NCBI RefSeq assembly: GCF_009903625.1 | Contig: NZ_CP047569.1 | Location: 2,334,501 to 2,398,500 of the forward strand | Direction: 5' to 3' | DNA from: Microbulbifer sp. ALW1 | GTDB lineage: Bacteria; Pseudomonadota; Gammaproteobacteria; Pseudomonadales; Cellvibrionaceae | Length of the DNA stretch: 64,000 nt | In this document: one piece after another, positions 49,781-59,827 of the stretch | Layout of the letters: each line of letters begins with the position of its first letter | Numbering within the stretch: position 1 is the first letter of the stretch | The notes under the pieces: model-generated | Told to the model about the DNA's origin: nothing | Database searches by the model: none | Seen by the model: the letters and a program-made list of their open reading frames with translations, nothing else | Translations under genes and position numbers: made by a program

Positions 49781-50785
49781 ATGAACAAGAAGTTGCTTCT
49801 GGGTGCTCTGATCGGTGCCGGTATGTCGATGCTGAACAAAAAAATCCGTCAGCAATCCGCGCCGTCAGCGGGGGTGCCACCGAAAGATTTCAACAGGCCC
49901 GACTTCAGCAAGGTGCCGCCGCCCCAGCAGCCGGGTGGCCCGAATCTGGACGATATCCTCGCCCGTGCCGGGCAGCCTGGTGGCCTCAACCCCGGAGGTA
50001 CACCGAGTGGCCAGGTGGGTGGGCAAGCAGGAGGCGCTCCCGGCGGCGATATCTTTGGGGGTGCCATTCCCGCGGGTGCCGGCGCAGGGGGCGCCGCGGT
50101 CTTGATGGAACTGGCACGGCGGATCTTTGCTCAGATGCAGCAGTCTGGGGGCGCGATTCCGGGTGGTTCGATTCCAGGCGGGACAGTGCCCGGAGGATCG
50201 GGGCAGTCACCCGGTGGTGGCATGGGTAGTGGCATGGGCGGTGCCGGGGGAGGTGGATTGGGAGAAATCCTGGGGCAGATCTTTGGGCGCGCCAACGGCA
50301 AATTTGGGCAGCAGGGGCCGGAAGGACCCAAGAAAAATCCGGGAAACTGGCAGGGCTCTTCGTCCTCGTCGCAGGGGCCGGGAGGGCTGTTTGGCTTTGT
50401 GAATACCGCCGAGGGCAGCGGAGCGAAGGATTTGAACGGCGGCGAGGGACAGGCGGACGCCATGCTCAAAGCCATGGTTGCCGCTGCCCAGGCCGATGGG
50501 CGTATTGACGAGTCTGAACAGCGCAACATTCTGCAGGCGCTGGACGGTCAGCTGGAGGCTTCGGCGCTGGATGAGTTCCGCCAGTTTCTCACCCAGCCAA
50601 TCAGTATCGATGACGTGGTTTCTGAAGCCCGGGATCCGGCAACGGCATTCAACCTCTACCTGGTGTCAGCGATGACGATCAACCCGGACAACGCGCAGGA
50701 GCGCCAGTATATGGAAGCGCTGGCGGAGAAACTGGGGATATCCGAGCAGGCGGCGCAGGTCATCGAACAGCAAATACCCCGATAA
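49781..50785 (+). CDS. DUF533/TerB-like protein with a Gly/Pro-rich N-terminal half
   Basis: A 334-residue protein. A short N-terminal segment (MNKKLLLGALIGAGMSML) may associate with membrane. A long low-complexity region follows (about 25-205), rich in Gly, Pro and Gln with repeated GGxPGGxIPGG patterns. The C-terminal domain (about 220-334) is the DUF533/TerB-like fold (MVAAAQADGRIDESEQRNIL) seen in E. coli YebE. Function unknown. The low-complexity half is longer than in YebE, and its aligned Gly codons suggest repeat expansion. Confidence 0.85.
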   Translation: MNKKLLLGALIGAGMSMLNKKIRQQSAPSAGVPPKDFNRPDFSKVPPPQQPGGPNLDDILARAGQPGGLNPGGTPSGQVGGQAGGAPGGDIFGGAIPAGAGAGGAAVLMELARRIFAQMQQSGGAIPGGSIPGGTVPGGSGQSPGGGMGSGMGGAGGGGLGEILGQIFGRANGKFGQQGPEGPKKNPGNWQGSSSSSQGPGGLFGFVNTAEGSGAKDLNGGEGQADAMLKAMVAAAQADGRIDESEQRNILQALDGQLEASALDEFRQFLTQPISIDDVVSEARDPATAFNLYLVSAMTINPDNAQERQYMEALAEKLGISEQAAQVIEQQIPR

Positions 50786-50817
50786 CGCCGGTTCATCACT
50801 CGAGGTTGCGGCGGCTT

Positions 50818-52223
50818 TTACAGTCCTGCGGACTGTGCGACAGATTTTTTGCCCGGTAACAGCCGGGCAAAATTTTCTCCCGTGGGATAATCGCCGGCGC
50901 TCCAGCCCAGGCGGACAACCACCGTAGCGGTGGAGGGTGAAATCATGACCACCTGCTTGCGATTACCCAGCATGAAGTAGCTGTCCTGCGGTAGTTCCGG
51001 GAAGCGCAGCTCGCCGGCCTCTCCGTCGTTATGGGGGCTGGTTCCGCTGTTCAACCAGAACTGGTAACCGTAGGCGGATTCATTTTGACTCTGGTTGGGG
51101 CTGCTGGCCGCTGCCACCCAGGACTCCGCTAGCAGTTGTTCTTCCCCCAGCGACCTTGATTCAGCATCAGCAGGCCGAGCCGTGCCCAGTCTCTGGCGGA
51201 TGCGTATATGTAGGAGCTGCCCACGTAGACGCCGCTGGGGTCCACTTCAAAGGTGGTGTGGCGCATGCCCAGCGGGGCAAGTAGCTGTTGTTGCAGGAAA
51301 TTCGCACTCGACTGCGGCGAGCCGCCCAGCTGTTCGAACACCCAGCGGGCAAGCAGGTTGGTGGTGCCGGACGAATAGGAGAAATGATCGCCAGGCTGGT
51401 GTGCAAGTGGGCTTGTCATGGCCACGTCCGAGGCACTGTGTGCACTGAACAGCATTTGAGTGGCGTCACTGCCGGGTGCGTAAGTTTCGTCAAAATCCAG
51501 GCCGGAAGACATCTGCAGCAGGTTTTCCAGCGTCACCGCTGAGCGCTCTCCGGTCCATTGCGGAAACAATGGCTGTACCGGCTCAAGTTCGTGGATCGCC
51601 TGCAATCTTCCCACCATCATCGCGGTCAGGCTTTTGCCCATAGACCAGCCCAGCAGTGGCGTTTGCGCATTGATGCCATCGGCATAGGACTCTGCAACCA
51701 GTTTCCCGTCCTGGACGACCAGCAGTGCGCGGGTCTGCAAACCCGTACTATTGTCCTGCTGCAGAATTTCATCGAGTTGCTGTTGCAGCGAGGAATCGAT
51801 ATTTCCGGTGCGGTTGCCTTCTGGCCACTCAGCGCTCGATTCCGCCAATGGTTGAATGGCTACCTGATCCAGCGCCTTGGTGTTGCCGATGTCCAGGGTG
51901 CAGCCGAGTCCGGGGCGGAAAGTGGCACTGGTTTTACCCATGCCTAGCAGGGTGGCGGTGACCTGCTTGCGCGTTTCATCGTACTGCAGATCCAGCAATC
52001 GGTTGGCGGGCGAGTAAGAGGCCAGGTCTTCCAGGTTTGTGGCCGCGTCGAAGCCGGAAACAAAATGTCCGGAGCACGCCAGCTTGGCACCCATGCCGGT
52101 GGCGACACGCACGGCATTTCCCAACTGGGTGATCGAGAAACCCAGTATGGTCGGGGCAAGAAGGGCCAGAATCAGCAGCAGGCCGGCGAGGCTTGCGGAC
52201 AGCGTCAGTATTATTTTTTTCAT
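50818..52223 (-). pseudogene. Serine hydrolase (beta-lactamase family), frameshifted
   Basis: A class C beta-lactamase-like serine hydrolase split between two frames. Residues 1-30 are a membrane or signal segment. The nucleophile motif SMGK lies in LGWSMGKSLTAMM, and the Tyr motif in DHFSYSSGTTNLL. After LMLNQGRWG the frame meets a premature stop (51129-51131), while the continuation (VAAASSPNQSQNESAYGYQFWLNSG and onwards) lies in another frame. The break coincides with a run of five C (51144-51148 on the plus strand); a sixth would restore WGEEQLLAESW and one protein of about 468 residues. A sequencing error or a reversible slippage site could give the same picture. Confidence 0.8.
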
Positions 52224-52374
52224 TGATGGCACATCGGAAGCGATTGGTGTGTCGATTCTAGCAATGGCCTCTCCGGTCCCGGGAGGTTATCGGCGGCCAT
52301 TCTTTTGGCGAGAGACAAGAGATCGAGGCTGGGGGCAGAAATAGGTGGTATGGCCAGCGCGCAGCAGGGTCGGC

Positions 52375-54261
52375 TCAGTCGAGCTCACTGTACTCTGCTG
52401 CTGCAGCTGAAGCGTCATCACTGGCAGAAAACTCCTGAAGTAATGCCAGGAAGGGCTCGCCGAAGCGCGCCAGCTTGCTGTCGCCAATACCGGAGATGGC
52501 CAGCATCTCTTCCGGGTTGCGCGGGCGGGCACTGAGCATTTCCCGCAGAGTGGCGTCGTGAAAGACCACATAGGGTGGTACTCCGCGCTCTTCCGCGAGA
52601 GTCTTTCGCAGACCGCGCAGGGCTTCCCACAGGGGCTGATCTTCTGGGGTTATCTCGTGGTTGGCGCGCGTGCTGCGTTCGTTCGAACCTGAGGAGCGGG
52701 TCGGTGTTTTTGGCAGGGTGCGCAGCTGTACCCCTTCTTCCCCGCGCAACACCGGCCGGCAGAGTTCTGTCAGTTGCAGGGCGTTAAAGGCTTCAGCATT
52801 TACCCGCAGGTAGCCACGCACCACCAACTGTCGGGTAACTGCGCGCCATTCATTGGCACTGAAATCGCTACCGATTCCATAGGTGGAAACCTGCTGGTGG
52901 TTGAATTGGCGTACTTTTTCCGTATCGGCACCCCGCAATACATCGATCACATGGGCCGCACCGAAGCGCTGGCCAGTGCGATAGATACAGGACATCAGCT
53001 TGCGGGCTGCTTCGCTGGCATCCCAGGTCACGGGAGGCTCCAGGCAGGTGTCGCAATTGCCACAGTCGGCGGTCAGTTCCTCGTTGAAGTAGCGCAGCAG
53101 TGCGCGGCGTCGGCAACTGGTTATTTCGCATAGTCCCAGCATGGCGTCGAGCCGTTGCCGCTCCTGCCGTTTGTGCTCTTCGCTGCCTTCAGAGGTGGCC
53201 GCCATTTGGCTGAGTTTGACCACGTCTTCCAGCCCGTACAGCAACAGCGCAGTCGCCGCTTCGCCATCGCGGCCAGCGCGTCCGGTCTCCTGATAATAGG
53301 CCTCGACGCTTTTGGGCAGGTCCAGGTGCGCAACAAAGCGCACATCGGGTTTGTCGATGCCCATGCCGAAGGCAATGGTAGCGACCATGACGACGCCGTC
53401 TTCCCGCAGGAATCGGCGCTGGTGATCGGCGCGCACGGTTGCGGAAAGGCCGGCATGGTAGGGCAGGGCATTAAATCCCTGTTGCTGCAGCCAGGTGGCA
53501 GTGGACTCTACCTTGCTGCGGGACAGGCAGTAGATGACGCCCGCATTGCCGGTCTGTTCCGTATTCAGAAACTGCAACAGCTGGCGTTTGGGGTTGTTCT
53601 TGGGCGCTATGCGGTACTGGATATTGGGGCGATCGAAGCTGCTGACGAAGTGGCGTGCACTCTCCAGATCCAGGCGCTGGGCAATTTCCTGACGGGTACG
53701 CTGATCCGCAGTCGCAGTAAGGGCCACCCGTGGCACCTGGGGGAAGCGCTGGTGCAGGCAGGAGAGCTGCAGGTAGTCTGCGCGGAAATCGTGCCCCCAC
53801 TGGCTGACACAGTGGGCTTCGTCGATGGCAAACAGGGCGATATCCGCCTGGGCCAGCAAATCCAGGGTGCGCGGCTGTAACAGTCGTTCCGGCGCCAGAT
53901 ACAGCAGCTCCAGATCCCCCTGTAACAGGCGTCGTTCTATGTCCTGGGCCTCTGCGTAGTCCAGAGAGGAATTCAGGAAGGCCGCCGATACGCCAGCGGC
54001 CCTCAGGGCTTCCACCTGGTCCTGCATCAGGGCAATCAGTGGTGAGATGACAATGCCGCATCCCGGTCGGGCAAGGGCCGGGATCTGGTAGCACAGGGAC
54101 TTGCCACCGCCCGTGGGCATCAGCACCAGTGCATCCTGGCCACTGACCAGCGTCTCAATAATGTCTTGCTGGTCACCGCGAAATTCGGTGTAGCCAAAGG
54201 TGTGTTCGAGAATGTAGTGGGGGCTGCCGGCAGCGGCCGGACTGGAGGTTGGCTGTGTCAT
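52375..54261 (-). CDS. recQ: ATP-dependent DNA helicase RecQ
   Basis: A 3'-5' superfamily 2 DNA helicase, 628 residues, acting in RecF-pathway recombination and fork repair. Motifs in order are Walker [12 protein letters not shown] (about 48-58), DEAH in [16 protein letters not shown] (about 143-158), and the helicase C domain with [12 protein letters not shown]. Zinc-binding cysteines in the RecQ-C domain ([17 protein letters not shown]) and an HRDC domain at the C-terminus ([14 protein letters not shown]) complete it. The start is at MTQPTSSPA; the upstream in-frame extension is not conserved. Confidence 0.96.
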   Translation of the reverse strand: MTQPTSSPAAAGSPHYILEHTFGYTEFRGDQQDIIETLVSGQDALVLMPTGGGKSLCYQIPALARPGCGIVISPLIALMQDQVEALRAAGVSAAFLNSSLDYAEAQDIERRLLQGDLELLYLAPERLLQPRTLDLLAQADIALFAIDEAHCVSQWGHDFRADYLQLSCLHQRFPQVPRVALTATADQRTRQEIAQRLDLESARHFVSSFDRPNIQYRIAPKNNPKRQLLQFLNTEQTGNAGVIYCLSRSKVESTATWLQQQGFNALPYHAGLSATVRADHQRRFLREDGVVMVATIAFGMGIDKPDVRFVAHLDLPKSVEAYYQETGRAGRDGEAATALLLYGLEDVVKLSQMAATSEGSEEHKRQERQRLDAMLGLCEITSCRRRALLRYFNEELTADCGNCDTCLEPPVTWDASEAARKLMSCIYRTGQRFGAAHVIDVLRGADTEKVRQFNHQQVSTYGIGSDFSANEWRAVTRQLVVRGYLRVNAEAFNALQLTELCRPVLRGEEGVQLRTLPKTPTRSSGSNERSTRANHEITPEDQPLWEALRGLRKTLAEERGVPPYVVFHDATLREMLSARPRNPEEMLAISGIGDSKLARFGEPFLALLQEFSASDDASAAAAEYSELD

Positions 54262-54436
54262 GGGCGGCAGTATACCCCCGGGGTGGGGGCCGCGGCGAAC
54301 TGGTACCAGCGGTCGAGTGGTGTACAAGGGCAGTAATTGTTGGCGGTTATAACCACTCGATTGGCGCCGGTTGCCTCGCTATGTCGTGAGGTTGTTCTAT
54401 AATCCGTCCACCGCAGACATAGACAGGGATAAAGCT

Positions 54437-54925
54437 ATGCGCGCAATGACAACGGAGTCACTTCAGGCAGCCGGTGCACGGGTATCTGGCGTCCTGCTTA
54501 TCGCTATGAGTTTGGTCCTGGGGATGCTCTCGGGTTGTTCGACCCAGGCTCCCAGTGCCGTGAATCCTCGAAATCTCGCCCAGTCCGCGGTTGCGGATAC
54601 CCATCTGGGCTGGAAACCCGCGCCGGCCAATCAGCTCAATTATTCCCTCGCTACCTCTACCGGCATTGCCCGTATGGAAGTGCGGGAGTTACCGTTGGAT
54701 CTGGAGGCGGTGACCATTGAGTTGCCGGGGATGCGGAATGTCGAGGGTGTGCAGTGGCGTGCCGCCAGCGGCGAACACGCGATGCTGTTTGATGGTGCCG
54801 AGGGGATGGACGGTGTGACCGTCGAGCGCCAGCAGCGGGGCTACCGGCTGCAGGTACAGGGCCCCGCCCTGGAGTCCATGCGCAGCGGCGGCCTGCTGAC
54901 GGTGATTGATTATTACCGAAATTAG
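54437..54925 (+). CDS. Lipoprotein of unknown function
   Basis: A 162-residue protein. A hydrophobic signal segment (about 14-33) ends in the lipobox MLSGC, so it is a probable lipoprotein. The mature part has no recognised domain. It is mainly polar beta-like sequence (NQLNYSLATSTGIARMEVREL) and ends DYYRN. The start chosen is MRAMTTESL after AGGGATAAAGCT. The stop codon lies inside the first copy of a 13-bp tandem repeat, so the C-terminus could have been altered by repeat expansion. Confidence 0.7.
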   Translation: MRAMTTESLQAAGARVSGVLLIAMSLVLGMLSGCSTQAPSAVNPRNLAQSAVADTHLGWKPAPANQLNYSLATSTGIARMEVRELPLDLEAVTIELPGMRNVEGVQWRAASGEHAMLFDGAEGMDGVTVERQQRGYRLQVQGPALESMRSGGLLTVIDYYRN

Positions 54926-54952
54926 CTATCGAAATTAGCTATCGAATTTAGC
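54914..54952. repeat. 13-bp tandem repeat at a gene end
   Basis: TACCGAAATTAGC, TATCGAAATTAGC and TATCGAATTTAGC are three consecutive 13-bp copies. The first contains the stop codon TAG of the lipoprotein gene. Confidence 0.88.
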
Positions 54953-54990
54953 GATTGTCACTCCCGGCCAGTGTTGAAGCTGACCCCTGA

Positions 54991-55770
54991 TCAGAACCCC
55001 AGCCCCGCAGGGCGGATCAGGTAGAGGTTGGGCCAGTACTTACCCGTTACCCAGAGCCCGTTGCGGGCCTGGTCCCAGGCGATGCCGTTGGCCACGGCAT
55101 CCACATTCCACTGTTGTTCTTTCAAACTGTCCCGCTGCAGCTCCTGCAGATTCAATACGCCTTTCACCACCCCCGTTTGCGGGTCGATGGCGATCACGCG
55201 CGGATCCTGCCAGATATTGGCCCAGATCAGTCCGTGTACATATTCCAGTTCATTCAACCTCGACCAGCGCTCCCCGCCACCGGTGACCGCCAGGGTGCTG
55301 GTTACGGCAAATGTTTCCGGGTCCCGAAATGTCAGCTGGTCGCTGCCATTGCTCATGATCAATTGTTCGCCATCGCTGGTCAGTCCCCAGCCCTCGCCGC
55401 GGTAGCCCAGGATTTTTTCCTGGCTCAGGCTTTTGCGGTCGTACACCTGCACCTCTCCTGCGCGGTAGGTAAGCAGGTACAGCTTATCTCCGAAAACTGC
55501 GAGACCCTCCGCAAAGCGGTTGCCCGCCAGCCACTTGCGTCTTACGGGATTGGCACTGGGGTCGGTATACTCCGCCAGCCAGGAGCGGCCGTAGAGCCCG
55601 CTGCTTTCCAGCCAGCGCTTGCCGTCGTAGTAGAGCCCCTGGGTAAAGTGATCTGCCGGCCGGGGTTTGCGCTCCAGCAGCTCGTACTTCAGGGTTTCTG
55701 TAGCCAGGGCACTCTGGGAGATGGCGATCAGAATCAAATGGTTCAGTAAAACGGTGATGGCAGATTTCAT
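54991..55770 (-). CDS. Glutaminyl-peptide cyclotransferase (plant/bacterial type)
   Basis: A 259-residue exported enzyme that would form pyroglutamate at N-terminal Gln. The signal peptide covers about residues 1-24 (ending SALA). The beta-propeller body shows family landmarks: HFTQGLYYDGKRWLESSGLYG, EGWGLTSDGEQLIMSNGS, LNELEYVHGLIWANIW and NGIAWDQARNGLWVTGKYWP. The start is the ATG of MKSAITVLL; a TTG further upstream is unlikely. The target proteins are unknown. Confidence 0.92.
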   Translation of the reverse strand: MKSAITVLLNHLILIAISQSALATETLKYELLERKPRPADHFTQGLYYDGKRWLESSGLYGRSWLAEYTDPSANPVRRKWLAGNRFAEGLAVFGDKLYLLTYRAGEVQVYDRKSLSQEKILGYRGEGWGLTSDGEQLIMSNGSDQLTFRDPETFAVTSTLAVTGGGERWSRLNELEYVHGLIWANIWQDPRVIAIDPQTGVVKGVLNLQELQRDSLKEQQWNVDAVANGIAWDQARNGLWVTGKYWPNLYLIRPAGLGF

Positions 55771-55821
55771 TGTCTGTCCAGGTTTACCCAATTCAGTTTT
55801 TCAGTTCAGTACCGATAGTTT

Positions 55822-56451
55822 ATGACCAGAATAAAAACATTTGTCACCCTGACCCTGCTCGGTGGACTGGCGGTGGTGTTACCCATTGCTATTTTCATCA
55901 TGTTGTTCCAGTGGCTGTTTGGCCAGATCAGCGAACTGGTGGCACCTGCCACCGAGTGGATGCAGACACATACGGAGTTCAAGGATAACTTTGCACGCCT
56001 GATCGTCATAGCGCTGATCCTGGGGCTCTGCTTCCTGATCGGGTTGCTGGTCAAAACCAGTGTGGGGCGCTGGGCGCACCGGCATCTGGATTTCTGGCTG
56101 GGCAAATTGGCGCCGGGCTATAACACCATCAAGGATCTGGTACTGCAATTTATTGGCGGTGGCGGCGGAGAAGGGGTGCTGTCGGGGCCGGTTGCGCGGG
56201 CGCGTATCCACGGTGCGGACAACCCCCTGGCGGTCACCGCGATTGTCACCTCACAGCATGCCAATGGCGATTACACCGTGTATGTGCCTACGGCACCCGT
56301 ACCGACTTCCGGGTTTGTCTATCACCTGCCGCCGGAATGCGTGGAAATTTTGCCCCACGTCACCGTGGAGGCGGCGATGAAATCGATTGTTGCCTGCGGC
56401 TCCGGTAGCGGTACTCTGCTCAATCCGCCCGAGCCGGCGCTGGACAAATAA
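55822..56451 (+). CDS. DUF502 family membrane protein
   Basis: A 209-residue membrane protein with two transmembrane helices (about 10-35 and 63-84). A soluble domain follows, with LGKLAPGYNTIKDLVLQF and VYVPTAPVPTSGFVYHLP, the DUF502 signatures. The C-terminal region ends in a Gly/Ser-Pro tail. Function is unknown; relatives occur in most proteobacteria and plants. It is divergent from the cyclotransferase gene. Confidence 0.9.
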   Translation: MTRIKTFVTLTLLGGLAVVLPIAIFIMLFQWLFGQISELVAPATEWMQTHTEFKDNFARLIVIALILGLCFLIGLLVKTSVGRWAHRHLDFWLGKLAPGYNTIKDLVLQFIGGGGGEGVLSGPVARARIHGADNPLAVTAIVTSQHANGDYTVYVPTAPVPTSGFVYHLPPECVEILPHVTVEAAMKSIVACGSGSGTLLNPPEPALDK

Positions 56452-56487
56452 CCTGGAGCCGGCACTGCGACGTTTCGCGGTGCTGGC

Positions 56488-58620
56488 CTAGATGTCCCGG
56501 TTTTTTCCCAGTGCCCGGATCGCAAAGCGCGTCGGGTGCAGGGCTTTCACCAGATCTTCCGACACTGGCATCACTTCGCCGCCGATCCAGGCGGCCACCA
56601 GTTCCGCCGCCAGCGGCGCATAGGTAAATCCTCTCGATCCCAGTCCCGCCAGTACAAACAGCCCGTTCTGGTAGGGGGTACGGCGGTCGATCAGCTGCTT
56701 GCGGTTTTTGCGCAGGGCACCGTAGGAATTTTCCAGCTGTGCCCAGTCTGCGACCGGACCGGCCATGGGCAGGTAGTCGGGGGTGGCGGCCCGTAGGGCG
56801 GCGCGGCCGGCGAGCTCCTGCTCGGCAAACGACCGGGCGACGTCGGGCAGTAACGTGGCCAGGGTATCGAGGTTTTCCTGGTGTTCTTCGCGACGAACTT
56901 CGGTGCTGGTCTGCTTCAATTTGAAGCTGGCACCGAAACTGTGTTGTGTGTTTTCGGCAGCCGATGTATTTCGGGCGGGTGCAATATAGCCTTCGCCACA
57001 CAGGGCAATTTTCAGGGGTGAAGATTCCTCTGTGGCCTGTGCAAAAGACACCTGGCCGCGGATTGGCTGCAGGGGCAAGGGTTTTGTTTGCGTAAATTCG
57101 CGGTTGAAGTTGGCCGTGCAGAGAACCAGGGCATCAAAAGTCTGGCGCTGTGTCGCACTGCCTGTATCCAGGGTATCCAGCTGCCAGCCTCCTGCCGTTT
57201 CTGTCGGGTTGGCTACACGGGTCGCAAAGTGCAGCTGAATGTTCCGATGATCGAGTAAGCTGCTGCAAACCTGTTTTGGTTCCAGCCACCCGGCTTGGGG
57301 GAAATAGAGTCCCGGACTGGTAAGTGGGACGCCCGCCAGTTCTGATGCCTGCTGGCAGCTGACTGGCCGGGCTAGTTCCGCGTCGGAGCCCAACTCGAGC
57401 TGGTCTACGATCTGCTGCTGCAGTTGCTGTTCTTTTTCCGTCTGCGCGAGCTGTAAAAGCCCATCGAAATGTACTGCCTGGGGGCAGAACATGGGGTAAA
57501 AGCGCTGGGCAAACTGCAGTGCCAGCAGGTTGAAATCGCCATTGGGGCCGGGCTTGGGGGAGAGCTTCGCGTAGAGAATCCCCTGGTCATTGCCAGAGGC
57601 ACCGCTGCCGGGTTCCGCTCCCTGTTCAAATACGGTGACCTTGAAGTTGCGTTCCGCCAGTGCTCGCGCCACGCAGGCACCGGCGATACCGGCACCCACC
57701 ACGGCGATGGTTTCCGGTTTTGTGTGGCCGCTTTCCGGCAGGTGCCAGGGGGTTGCCGAATACACCGACTTTCTTTCTGTGGCCTGCTGCTCCTGTATCT
57801 CTGGTCGCTCTGGTAAATCCGGTAGCTCTGATAACTCCGCTAACTCTGGTAATTCCGTTAAATAGTCTCCCCGCAACATTTCCCGCTTGCGACCAAAGCC
57901 GGGTACTTTTTGCAGGGCAAAACCTACGCGCTTGAGTCCGCGTTTAACGATGCCCGCGCAGGTGAAGGTTGCGAAAGTGGCTCCGGGTGCACTCAGGCGC
58001 GCGATGGAGCGGAACAGGTCGTCACTCCACATCTCCGGATTTTTCGAGGGCGCGAAGCCATCCAGAAACCAGGCGTTGACCAGGCCATCTCTTTGCGAGT
58101 CGTCCAGTAACAGGCTTTGGAAGCCTGCGCTGGCCTCGTTGATGACCAGGGTCAGATGTACCCGGCCATTGAACGTCAGCCGGTGAACCCCCTTTGCCAG
58201 ATAGTGCGGATATTGCTCGATCAGCTGCTCGCTGAGTGCTGCCAGCTCTGGCCAGAGCGCCAGGGCCCGAACGAGGTCCGGTCGGCGCAATGGGTACTTT
58301 TCCACCGTGACAAAATGCAGTTGTGCGGATGGCGGAGCCACGGCCGCCCAGAGCTGCCAGGCGGCGAGAAAATTCAGCCCGGTACCGAAGCCGGTTTCAC
58401 CGATGGTAAATGTCGCATTGCGGTCGAGCCCCGACCAGCGCTCTCGCAATTGGTTCTGGGCCAGGAACACGTGACGTGTTTCTTCTAGGCCGGAGGCGGT
58501 GGAAAAGTAGATGTCATCGAAGGCGGTGGAGACCGGTTGCCCGTCTTCCCGCCATTCGATGCTGGCGTGCTGGTTTATTGGATTGCCGGGTTGATCGGCG
58601 TTGCCGCTTTTTTCAGACAT
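56488..58620 (-). CDS. mnmC: Bifunctional tRNA mnm5s2U34 synthesis protein MnmC
   Basis: Catalyses the last two steps of mnm5s2U34 formation in tRNA wobble positions; 710 residues. The N-terminal methyltransferase (1-250) has the SAM motif IGETGFGTGLNFLAAW and the DGFAPSKNPEMW active-site segment. The C-terminal FAD oxidoreductase (about 305-710) has VVGAGIAGACVARAL and LGSRGFTYAPLAAELVAAW. Between them is an unusual linker of repeated L-P/S/A-E-L units (about 258-282). fldB starts upstream on the same strand; the gap is 19 bases, suggesting one operon. Confidence 0.95.
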   Translation of the reverse strand: MSEKSGNADQPGNPINQHASIEWREDGQPVSTAFDDIYFSTASGLEETRHVFLAQNQLRERWSGLDRNATFTIGETGFGTGLNFLAAWQLWAAVAPPSAQLHFVTVEKYPLRRPDLVRALALWPELAALSEQLIEQYPHYLAKGVHRLTFNGRVHLTLVINEASAGFQSLLLDDSQRDGLVNAWFLDGFAPSKNPEMWSDDLFRSIARLSAPGATFATFTCAGIVKRGLKRVGFALQKVPGFGRKREMLRGDYLTELPELAELSELPDLPERPEIQEQQATERKSVYSATPWHLPESGHTKPETIAVVGAGIAGACVARALAERNFKVTVFEQGAEPGSGASGNDQGILYAKLSPKPGPNGDFNLLALQFAQRFYPMFCPQAVHFDGLLQLAQTEKEQQLQQQIVDQLELGSDAELARPVSCQQASELAGVPLTSPGLYFPQAGWLEPKQVCSSLLDHRNIQLHFATRVANPTETAGGWQLDTLDTGSATQRQTFDALVLCTANFNREFTQTKPLPLQPIRGQVSFAQATEESSPLKIALCGEGYIAPARNTSAAENTQHSFGASFKLKQTSTEVRREEHQENLDTLATLLPDVARSFAEQELAGRAALRAATPDYLPMAGPVADWAQLENSYGALRKNRKQLIDRRTPYQNGLFVLAGLGSRGFTYAPLAAELVAAWIGGEVMPVSEDLVKALHPTRFAIRALGKNRDI

Positions 58621-58639
58621 GGCTCAGCGCTGCCAGCGG

Positions 58640-59161
58640 TTACTGAAAGCCGAACTCGCGCATGATCTGGGCGCACCATTGATCAAGGCGTTCGTCGCTG
58701 CGGTCAAATTCATTCTCTTCGTCCAGCGCGAGGCCGACGAATTGAGTATTGTCCGGGGTTAGCCCCTTGGACTCCTCGAACTGGTAGCCTTTGACTGGCC
58801 AGTAGCCCACGGCCCTGGCGCCGATGGCGACGACCTGGGCGTGCAGGTAGCCAAGGGCATCCTGGTACCACTGGGGGTAGCCTTCCTGATCGCCCAGGCC
58901 ATACAGGGCGACGGTCTTGCCGCTCAGGTCCAGGGTTGCGAGCTGGTCCCAGCAGTTTTCCCAATCTTCCTGCAACTCGCCGTAGTCCCAGGTGGGAATA
59001 CCGAGAATCAGAAAATCGTATTCCTGCATCAGGGCAACGTCATCGTCCGCTACGTTGTGCAGGTCAATCCACTCCTCACCGATGCGATCGCGGATTTTTT
59101 CCGCTGCCATTTCGGTATAACAGGTGCTGGAGCCGTAAAAAAGTCCGATGGGTGCGCGCAT
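58640..59161 (-). CDS. fldB: Flavodoxin FldB
   Basis: A 173-residue long-chain flavodoxin, a soluble one-electron carrier with FMN. It has the FldB-type phosphate loop [19 protein letters not shown] (about 6-24), the FMN-contact segment [18 protein letters not shown] (about 54-71), and [19 protein letters not shown] (about 86-104). The GSSTCYTE loop distinguishes FldB from FldA. Its neighbour MnmC is flavin-dependent, but a direct link is not established. Confidence 0.93.
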   Translation of the reverse strand: MRAPIGLFYGSSTCYTEMAAEKIRDRIGEEWIDLHNVADDDVALMQEYDFLILGIPTWDYGELQEDWENCWDQLATLDLSGKTVALYGLGDQEGYPQWYQDALGYLHAQVVAIGARAVGYWPVKGYQFEESKGLTPDNTQFVGLALDEENEFDRSDERLDQWCAQIMREFGFQ

Positions 59162-59237
59162 AAATTCTTGAGAGTCGGTTCAGTGTTGAGCTGGAAAGTA
59201 GCGTTTGAAAATTGAGCCTGAAATCTGCCCCAAGCCG

Positions 59238-59711
59238 TCAATTCGAGCCCAGAGCGTTGACGTAGCCGAGTTGGCGCCAGGCCTCGTAAATAACAATGGC
59301 CGCCGCGTTAGAGAGATTGATACTGCGGCTGTTGGCGCACATGGGGATGCGCAGTGTGTTTTCCGGGCCGGTTGCTGCCAGGAAGTTTGCCGGAAGGCCG
59401 CGGGTCTCGGGGCCGAAGACGATGGCGTCACCCGATCGGAATTCGATTTCGGAGTGGGCGCGGCTGCCTTTGGTGGAAAGGGCCAGCACCCGCTCGGGTT
59501 GTTCTGCCTCGACAAATGCGTCCCAATTTTGGTGGCGTACCACGCGGCTGTACTCGGCGTAGTCGAGTCCCGCTCGGCGCAACCGCTTATCCTCCATGGT
59601 AAACCCCAGGGGTTCGATCAGATGCAGCTCGGCACCGGTATTGGCACACAGGCGAATGATATTGCCGGTATTGGGGGCAATTTCCGGTTGGAAGAGCACA
59701 ATCTTGAACAT
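59238..59711 (-). CDS. trmL: tRNA (cytidine(34)-2'-O)-methyltransferase
   Basis: A SPOUT methyltransferase that methylates the wobble ribose of tRNA-Leu isoacceptors; 157 residues. It begins [20 protein letters not shown], the canonical TrmL N-terminus; the upstream in-frame extension is rejected. The trefoil-knot SAM site is formed by [10 protein letters not shown] (about 100-109) and [19 protein letters not shown] (about 122-140). Confidence 0.95.
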   Translation of the reverse strand: MFKIVLFQPEIAPNTGNIIRLCANTGAELHLIEPLGFTMEDKRLRRAGLDYAEYSRVVRHQNWDAFVEAEQPERVLALSTKGSRAHSEIEFRSGDAIVFGPETRGLPANFLAATGPENTLRIPMCANSRSINLSNAAAIVIYEAWRQLGYVNALGSN

Positions 59712-59827
59712 GATCAGGTTTGTTTGCGTGTCGAATGAGTGATCCGGGTTCATCGCCCGGGAGTGGGCTGGGCCTGAAAGGCGGCCCGGATCGGAAAATG
59801 ATCAGCTGGGCCGCAAATGGCGGGGGA

